Assembly (NCBI GenBank): GCA_028290925.1
Contig: JAQGIX010000121.1
Span: 1-9,242 of the forward strand
Source of the DNA: Phenylobacterium sp.
GTDB taxonomy: Bacteria > Pseudomonadota > Alphaproteobacteria > Caulobacterales > Caulobacteraceae
DNA: 9,242 nt
Direction: 5' to 3'
This document shows positions 5,156-9,242 of this stretch, piece after piece (the first letter of the stretch is position 1; each line of letters starts with the position of its first letter). Below the pieces are notes generated by a model. That model had not been told where the DNA came from. It saw only the letters and a list, made by a program, of their open reading frames with translations, and did not search any database. The position numbers were made by a program, and so were the translations under genes.

Positions 5156-6211
5156 TTGAGCGTGCGAGAGCCCCTCCCCGAATGGCCGCTGTTCGGCATG
5201 GCCGAGGACGTGCGCCCCGCCCTGCGCCAGGCGCGCGACGCCGGCCGGACCTGTGCGCTGGCCACCCTGATCAGCGTCGAGGGCGGCGGACCGCGACCGC
5301 CGGGGACCCAGATGGTCTTCGCGCCGGGGATCGTGGCCGGCTACTTCTCCGGCGGCTGCGTGGAAAGCGACATCGCCGACCACGCCTACGCCTGTCTTGA
5401 GGACGGTGAGCCGCGCACCCTGATCTACGGCGAGGGCAGTCCCTGGCCGGACATCCGCCTGCTCTGCGGCGCGCGCATCGAGATTTTCGTGGAGCGAGTG
5501 TTCGCCGACGACCCGGCCGTCGCCGAGCTGCTGGCCGCAGAGGCCGAGCGGCGGCCGGTGGTCTATGTCAGCGACGGCTATGCGCGCCTTTGCGGCCCAG
5601 AGCTGTCGCCGTGGCTGGAAGCCGCCGTCGAGAAGGCCTACGAGCCCGTGCCGCGGCTGGTGGTGGTGGGCGGCGATCCCACGGCGCTGGCCATCGCCCA
5701 GCTCGGCGCGCAATCGGGCTTCGAGACCACGCTGGTGCGCCCCAAGGGGCCCGAGACCCCGCCGCCGATCGCCGGCGTCGCCTATCGGCGCGACGAGCCT
5801 GCCCAGGCCCTGGCCGCCCTCGACGTCGACTCCTGGACCGCGGTCGCCATCGCCACCCACGACATCGAGACCGACCATGCGGCGCTGAAGGCGGCGCTGC
5901 CGTCGCCGGCCGGCTACGTGGGCCTGCTGGGCGCCAGGCGGCGGCTGATGGGCCGGCTGGCCGAGCTGAAGGCCGACGGCATGGCCGAGAGCGCCATCGC
6001 CCGGCTGCATGCGCCCATCGGCCTCGACATCGGCGGCAAGGCGCCCTGGGAGGTGGCGGTCTCGGTAATCGGCGAGATCATGGCCCTGCGCTATGCCCGC
6101 GCCAGCGGCAGCGCCTCGACCACGTCGCCCGCCGAAACCGCCGGCGCCCCGGCCAGCCGCCGCAGCAGCGCGTCGGAAACCGCGAAGACGCTGACCAGCG
6201 ACGAATCCTGA
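5156..6211 (+). CDS. XdhC/CoxI-family molybdenum-enzyme maturation protein
   Basis: A 351-residue two-domain protein. The N-terminal XdhC/CoxI domain (about 30-115) has TLISVEGGGPRPPGTQMV, FSGGCVESDIADHA with the family's Cys (Cys68), and LLCGARIEIFVE. The C-terminal Rossmann-type domain (about 165-310) begins VVVGGDPTALAIAQLG and ends with YVGLLGARRR and the GLDIGGKAPWEVAVSVIGEIMALR signature. Family members bind Moco, help its sulfuration and deliver it to xanthine-dehydrogenase or CO-dehydrogenase type enzymes, which fits the adjacent Moco operon. No Mo hydroxylase subunit gene is in the window. The start is uncertain: TTG at 5156, GTG at 5162 or ATG at 5198, none with a clear ribosome binding site. 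From about residue 312 the frame lies antisense to moeA for 121 nt, giving an A/S/T-rich tail that looks added beyond the usual C-terminus. The family call is strong, the target enzyme unknown. Confidence 0.88.
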   Translation: MSVREPLPEWPLFGMAEDVRPALRQARDAGRTCALATLISVEGGGPRPPGTQMVFAPGIVAGYFSGGCVESDIADHAYACLEDGEPRTLIYGEGSPWPDIRLLCGARIEIFVERVFADDPAVAELLAAEAERRPVVYVSDGYARLCGPELSPWLEAAVEKAYEPVPRLVVVGGDPTALAIAQLGAQSGFETTLVRPKGPETPPPIAGVAYRRDEPAQALAALDVDSWTAVAIATHDIETDHAALKAALPSPAGYVGLLGARRRLMGRLAELKADGMAESAIARLHAPIGLDIGGKAPWEVAVSVIGEIMALRYARASGSASTTSPAETAGAPASRRSSASETAKTLTSDES

Positions 6212-7281
6212 TCGCGATAGGGCCGGATGACCACCTCGCCGCCCGCATAGCTGAGCTTGGCCCGCATCCAGTGCTCCCGCGGCCCGTTGGCCGGCAGGTC
6301 CTGCGCCAGCTTCGCGGGAATCGTCGCGGGCTCGGGTGAGGCGCCCTGATAGGTGCTGAGGATCGGATGCAGGAACATCTCGGCGCAGACGAAGGCCGAG
6401 GCCGGATTGCCCGGCAGGCCGAGCAGGCGGCGCCCATCGGCCAGCACGCCGAAGAAGGTGGGCTTGCCGGGCCGGACCGCGACGCTCTCCACCCGATACG
6501 ACATGCCCAGCGCCTCGGCCGCCGCGCGCACCAGGTCGTGGTCGCCCACCGAGGCGCCGCCCACCGTGACGATCAGCTCGGCGTCGGCTGAGCGCATGGC
6601 TTCGACCACCGCCTCCAGCTGGTCGCGGATCGGCTTGGCGCGGGTCACGGCCGCGCCCCAGCCGGCGATCATCGCCGCCAGAGCCGGAGCCCCGGAATCA
6701 TAGATCTGGAACGCCCCGGGGGTGGCCGGCGCCTCGACGATCTCCTCGCCGGTGGAGAGCAGGGCGACGCGGGGCCGGCGATGGACCTGCACCTCCGCGC
6801 GCCCGGCCGACGCCGCCAGGGACAGCCGCCACGGATCGATGCGCACGCCCGGCTCGAGCAGGGCCTGGTCCTTCCTGAAGTCGCCGCCGGCCGGCCGGAG
6901 GTGACTGCCAGCCACGACCGCCGGGATGCGCACCGCCTCGCCCTCGCGGGTCGCGTCTTCCTGGATCACGATGGCGTCGCAGCCTTCCGGCACGGCGGCG
7001 CCGGTGAAGATCCGCACCGCCTCGCCGCCGCCCACGCGGCCTTCGTAACCGTGCCCCGCGGCGCTCTCGCCGACGATCTTCAGCGCGCCCGGGCCGTCCG
7101 CCGCCCGCACCGCCCAGCCGTCCATGGCCGAGGCCGGGAAGGGCGGCTGGTCGCGCACCGCGCGCACCTCCTCGGCGAGCACCCGGCCGATGCTGTCCGC
7201 CAGCGCTATGCGCTCGACCGGCAGGGCCACGATCTCCGCCAGCATGCGGGCCCGCGCGTCGTCGACGGAGAGCAGCTTCAT
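6091..7281 (-). CDS. moeA: Molybdopterin molybdotransferase MoeA
   Basis: A 396-residue MoeA, close to the usual 390-410. It inserts molybdate into adenylated molybdopterin to give Mo-molybdopterin, the penultimate cytoplasmic step of Moco synthesis. Visible motifs in order are: PPFPASAMDGWAV (46-58); FTGAAVPEGCDAIV (92-105); RPAGGDFRKDQ (129-139); the MoaB/MogA-like domain with LLSTGEE (174-180) and QIYDSG (192-197); VGGASVGDHDLV (240-251); RPGKPTFFG (270-278); GLPGNPASAF (288-297); and a C-terminal beta-domain to residue 396. The start ATG (7281-7279) overlaps the moaC stop as ATGA (7278-7281), indicating translational coupling as the last gene of the operon. Its 3' end runs antisense into the XdhC gene for 121 nt. 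No terminator is visible at the convergent end. Confidence 0.96.
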   Translation of the reverse strand: MKLLSVDDARARMLAEIVALPVERIALADSIGRVLAEEVRAVRDQPPFPASAMDGWAVRAADGPGALKIVGESAAGHGYEGRVGGGEAVRIFTGAAVPEGCDAIVIQEDATREGEAVRIPAVVAGSHLRPAGGDFRKDQALLEPGVRIDPWRLSLAASAGRAEVQVHRRPRVALLSTGEEIVEAPATPGAFQIYDSGAPALAAMIAGWGAAVTRAKPIRDQLEAVVEAMRSADAELIVTVGGASVGDHDLVRAAAEALGMSYRVESVAVRPGKPTFFGVLADGRRLLGLPGNPASAFVCAEMFLHPILSTYQGASPEPATIPAKLAQDLPANGPREHWMRAKLSYAGGEVVIRPYRDQDSSLVSVFAVSDALLRRLAGAPAVSAGDVVEALPLARA

Positions 7282-7745
7282 GCCCGCCAGTCGCCGGACT
7301 TGCCGCCGGTCTTGGAGACCAGCCGCACCGCCTCGATGACCATGGTCTTCTCGGCCGCCTTCAGCATGTCGTAGAGCGTGAGACAGGCGACGCTCACGGC
7401 GGTCAGGGCCTCCATCTCGACGCCGGTCTGGCCGGTGGTCTTCACCCGCGCCGTCACCATGAAGCCGTCATCGACCGGTTCGATGCGCACCTCGGCCTTG
7501 GAGATGGCCAGCGGGTGGCACATGGGGATCAGGTCGGAGGTCTTCTTGGCGGCCATGACCCCGGCGATCTCGGCCACCGCGCGGACGTCGCCCTTCTTGC
7601 CTGCGCCGGAGGTCGCCAGCTTCAGGGTCTCGGCGCTCATCCGCACGAAGCCCTCCGCGATGGCTTCGCGGGCCGTGGCGGCCTTGTCCGAGACGTCGAC
7701 CATGCGGGCGCGGCCGGTCTCGTCGATGTGGGTGAGCTTGCTCAC
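7278..7745 (-). CDS. moaC: Cyclic pyranopterin monophosphate synthase MoaC
   Basis: A 155-residue MoaC, which converts the MoaA product (3',8-cyclo-7,8-dihydro-GTP) to cPMP. From the GTG at 7745 the protein begins VSKLTHIDETG, aligning with the E. coli MoaC N-terminus (MSQLTHIN). Conserved active-site features are KKGD (Lys51), LIPMCHPL with His77, ALTAVSVACLTLYDMLKA (Asp126 and Lys129 as equivalents of the catalytic Asp/Lys) and the tail LVSKTGGKSG. A longer frame from a TTG at 7784 is open but would add 13 residues inside moaB, and the family length argues against it. The GTG overlaps the moaB stop as GTGA (7742-7745), and the stop overlaps the moeA start as ATGA, so the gene is coupled on both sides. 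The nearby GGAG is only 2 nt from the GTG, too close to be a good site, which fits re-initiation. Confidence 0.95.
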   Translation of the reverse strand: MSKLTHIDETGRARMVDVSDKAATAREAIAEGFVRMSAETLKLATSGAGKKGDVRAVAEIAGVMAAKKTSDLIPMCHPLAISKAEVRIEPVDDGFMVTARVKTTGQTGVEMEALTAVSVACLTLYDMLKAAEKTMVIEAVRLVSKTGGKSGDWRA

Positions 7746-8308
7746 GTCTCCATCAATCGCGGCATCAGCTCGACCATGTTGCAAGGGCCGTGGCGGCTGT
7801 CGAGCTGGGCGGAGATCACCTTGTCCCAGCCGTCCTTCACGGCGCCGTTGGAGCCCGGCAGGCAGAAGACGAACACGCCTTTGATGAGGCCGGCGAGCGC
7901 GCGCGACTGCAGGGTCGAGAGCCCCACCGACTGGTAGCTGACCAGGTGGAAGATCACCGAGAAGCCGTCGATCTCCTTGTCGAACAGCGGCCGGATGGCC
8001 TCGGGCGTGACGTCGCGGCCGGTGATGCCGGTGCCGCCGGTGGTGACGATGGCCTCGACGTTTCCGGACGCGATCCAGTCGTTCACGCGGGCGCGGATGG
8101 CGTCGATGTCGTCCGGCACGATGGCCTTGCCGACGAGCTCATGGCCCGCGCCCCTGACGCGCTCGGCCAGCACATGGCCGGAGGTGTCGCTCTCCTCGTC
8201 GCGGGTGTCGGAGATGGTCAGCACAGCGATCTTCACCGGCTTGATGGCCTGGGAGGTGTCGACGCGGCCGCCGGGGCTGAGCACGGGGGCGTCCATGGGG
8301 GGGCTCAT
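7742..8308 (-). CDS. moaB: Molybdopterin adenylyltransferase-type protein MoaB
   Basis: A 188-residue MoaB/MogA-family protein. In organisms where it replaces MogA, MoaB adenylates molybdopterin before molybdate insertion by MoeA; no separate mogA is in the window, so this role is inferred. Motifs are VLTISDTRDEESDTSG (29-44), TTGGTGITGRDVTPEA (89-104) and LPGSNGAVKDGWDKVI (150-165), which form the molybdopterin-binding pocket in the family. The start is placed at the ATG at 8308-8306, which overlaps the moaE stop as ATGA (8305-8308) and has AAGGAG (8317-8322) 8 nt upstream. An ATG at 8329 would add 7 residues but has no comparable site. About 22 residues precede the conserved core, a short N-terminal extension common in this family. 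The stop overlaps the moaC start. Confidence 0.93.
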   Translation of the reverse strand: MSPPMDAPVLSPGGRVDTSQAIKPVKIAVLTISDTRDEESDTSGHVLAERVRGAGHELVGKAIVPDDIDAIRARVNDWIASGNVEAIVTTGGTGITGRDVTPEAIRPLFDKEIDGFSVIFHLVSYQSVGLSTLQSRALAGLIKGVFVFCLPGSNGAVKDGWDKVISAQLDSRHGPCNMVELMPRLMET

Positions 8309-8760
8309 CGGGTGGTCTCCTTGTCCCATCGGGCGACATCGGCGTGATCTTCGGCGCGGGGCTCGATCCAGCGGGCGCCGCCCGGCCCGTGCTCCTTCTT
8401 CCAGAAGGGGGCGCGGGACTTCAAGTAGTCCATCAGGAAGTCGCAGGCCTCGAAGGCGGCCCGCCGGCGCCTGGCCGCGGTGGCGACGAAGACGATCGGC
8501 TCGCCGGGCGCGATCTTCCCCACCCGATGGCGGACCATCAGGTCGTCGAGGGCAAACCGGGTCCGCGCCTGCTCGGCGATCTTGCCGATCTCGGCCTCGG
8601 TGAAGCCGGGATAGGCCTCCAGCTCGAGGGTCACGGCCTCGCCGCCCTCGGCGCGGGCGAGGCCGGTGAAGGTCGCGATCGCGCCCACCTCGCTGCGGCC
8701 CTTGGCGAACTCGCTGAGCAGGGCGCCGGGGTCGAACGGGGCTTCGGACAGGGTGATCAT
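8305..8760 (-). CDS. moaE: Molybdopterin synthase catalytic subunit MoaE
   Basis: A 151-residue MoaE, the large subunit of molybdopterin synthase, which with thiocarboxylated MoaD converts cPMP to molybdopterin. Visible signatures are ATFTGLAR (29-36), LELEAYPGFTE (45-55), HRVGKIAPGEPIVFVATAA (78-96), FEACDFLMDYLKSRAPFWKKE (103-123) and RWIE (130-133). Lys114 and Lys121 have the same 7-residue spacing as catalytic Lys119 and Lys126 of E. coli MoaE. The usual His-Arg pair before the AAFEAC segment reads Arg-Arg (residues 98-99, within an RRRR run), so the conserved active-site His seems to be replaced. The start ATG overlaps the moaD stop as ATGA (8757-8760), and the stop overlaps moaB. Identification is firm. 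Confidence 0.95.
   Translation of the reverse strand: MITLSEAPFDPGALLSEFAKGRSEVGAIATFTGLARAEGGEAVTLELEAYPGFTEAEIGKIAEQARTRFALDDLMVRHRVGKIAPGEPIVFVATAARRRRAAFEACDFLMDYLKSRAPFWKKEHGPGGARWIEPRAEDHADVARWDKETTR
8317..8322 (-). promoter_or_regulatory. Ribosome binding site deciding the moaB start
   Basis: AAGGAG, read on the minus strand, lies 8 nt before the ATG at 8308 and inside the end of moaE. It is the reason for preferring this start over the upstream ATG at 8329. Confidence 0.65.
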
Positions 8761-8999
8761 CCGCCGCTCATCGGCGGCAGGAAGGCGACCTCGGCCTTGG
8801 GGCCGATCGCACGGTCGCCGCGCACGATGGCCTGGTCCAGAGCCACCTGGACGCCGGGGCCCGACAGCGCCGCGCCCAATCGGGCGTCCTCGCGGGCCAG
8901 CAGGGCCTTGAGCGCGCTGATCGAGATGGCCTCGACACCCTCGCGCTCGCGCCAGCCGGCCAGGTCGCGCAAGCGTCCGAACAGCAGCACCTTCGCCAC
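8757..8999 (-). CDS. moaD: Molybdopterin synthase sulfur-carrier subunit MoaD
   Basis: An 80-residue ubiquitin-fold sulfur carrier. It ends in FLPPMSGG, the diglycine tail that is adenylated by a MoeB-type enzyme and thiocarboxylated before donating sulfur inside the MoaD-MoaE complex. Length equals the typical family size, and the N-terminus KVLLFGRLRDLAG is characteristic. The start is GTG at 8999-8997, supported by AGGAGG (9006-9011) 6 nt upstream inside the end of moaA. Only 2 nt separate the moaA stop from this start, and the stop overlaps the moaE start. No moeB-like activating gene is in the window, so activation must be supplied from elsewhere. Confidence 0.95.
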   Translation of the reverse strand: MAKVLLFGRLRDLAGWREREGVEAISISALKALLAREDARLGAALSGPGVQVALDQAIVRGDRAIGPKAEVAFLPPMSGG

Positions 9000-9001
9000 C
9001 G

Positions 9002-9242
9002 TCAGCCTCCTGTCGTGGACATGTGCCGCGCCACGGCCGGCGCGGCGGCCCGCTCGATCTTGAAGTCGTGGCCCTTCGGCTTGGTGTCGACGGCCCCGCG
9101 GATCGCCTCGATCAGGTCGTCGTCCGAGGCGCCGGCGCGGATCACGGCGCGCAGGTCGGCGGCGTCCTCCTGCCCCAGGCAGGTGTGCAGGGTGCCGGTG
9201 CAGGTCAGCCGCACGCGGTTGCAGGCCTCGCAGAAATTGTGG
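9002..9242 (-). CDS. moaA: GTP 3',8-cyclase MoaA, C-terminal part (5' end outside the window)
   Basis: The last 79 codons of the radical-SAM enzyme MoaA, which rearranges GTP in the first step of Moco synthesis. The window cuts the gene in the C-terminal domain. The visible part opens with HNFCEACNRVRLTCTG and contains the C-terminal [4Fe-4S] ligands in the pattern C-x2-C-x13-C (FC-EA-C...HTC), the cluster that holds the GTP substrate. The GG at the extreme C-terminus (MSTTGG) is conserved in MoaA and needed for activity in characterised members. The N-terminal radical-SAM CxxxCxxC motif lies outside. The gene precedes moaD by 2 nt and is the most upstream operon gene visible; the promoter and any Moco-sensing leader would lie beyond 9242. 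Confidence 0.95.
   Translation of the reverse strand, partial: HNFCEACNRVRLTCTGTLHTCLGQEDAADLRAVIRAGASDDDLIEAIRGAVDTKPKGHDFKIERAAAPAVARHMSTTGG
9006..9011 (-). promoter_or_regulatory. Ribosome binding site deciding the moaD GTG start
   Basis: AGGAGG, read on the minus strand, ends 6 nt before the GTG at 8999 and overlaps the last codons of moaA. It is the strongest Shine-Dalgarno in the operon and supports the non-ATG start. Confidence 0.75.

Noticed and set aside
7746..7784. Longer moaC from the TTG at 7784
   Set aside because: It would add 13 non-conserved residues. The GTG at 7745 gives the standard MoaC N-terminus and length and overlaps the moaB stop.
8309..8329. Longer moaB from the ATG at 8329
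   Set aside because: The ATG at 8308 has AAGGAG 8 nt upstream and the same ATGA overlap used elsewhere in the operon, while the upstream ATG has no clear site.

Overview
The window is high-GC bacterial chromosome from a proteobacterium, most likely an alphaproteobacterium of the Caulobacterales (Caulobacter/Phenylobacterium-like). The pointers are the codon bias, a TonB-dependent B12 receptor under a cobalamin riboswitch, a Tat-exported dienelactone hydrolase, and intergenic palindromic repeats of the CCGGGATGACAC kind. The genus is an inference. No phage, plasmid, transposase, CRISPR, tRNA or rRNA gene is visible.

Layout. (1) 1-399: 3' end of alanine dehydrogenase, followed by a strong intrinsic terminator. 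(2) 443-781 and 1724-2020: two direct copies of a roughly 300-340 bp non-coding repeat made of nested inverted repeats, bracketing a Tat-exported dienelactone hydrolase gene (852-1715). (3) 2072-2264: cobalamin riboswitch, then an expression platform with two mutually exclusive pairings, then a BtuB-like TonB-dependent receptor (2367-4193). (4) 4190-5059, minus strand: an aldo/keto-reductase-fold protein that appears to lack the catalytic tetrad; its stop codon shares the palindrome CTAG with the receptor's stop. (5) 5156-6211, plus strand: an XdhC/CoxI-family protein whose last 40 or so codons lie antisense to the end of moeA. (6) 6091-9242, minus strand: a molybdenum-cofactor operon transcribed right to left, moaA(partial)-moaD-moaE-moaB-moaC-moeA. 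Four of its five junctions are 4-nt stop/start overlaps and the fifth is a 2-nt gap.

How the genes work together. MoaA and MoaC make cPMP from GTP. MoaD and MoaE add the dithiolene sulfurs to give molybdopterin. MoaB (MogA-type) is expected to adenylate it, and MoeA inserts molybdate. XdhC-family proteins bind finished Moco and support its sulfuration and insertion into xanthine-dehydrogenase-family enzymes, so the convergent XdhC gene fits this neighbourhood. MoeB-type MoaD activation and MobA-type nucleotide addition are not encoded here. The B12 receptor unit is separate and probably imports cobalamin or a related corrinoid under feedback from intracellular B12.

I see no convincing new defence or mobile system. 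The parts most worth a second look are the paired nested-palindrome repeats with a compensatory base change, the alternative pairing below the riboswitch, the degenerate aldo/keto reductase, and the XdhC/moeA antisense overlap.
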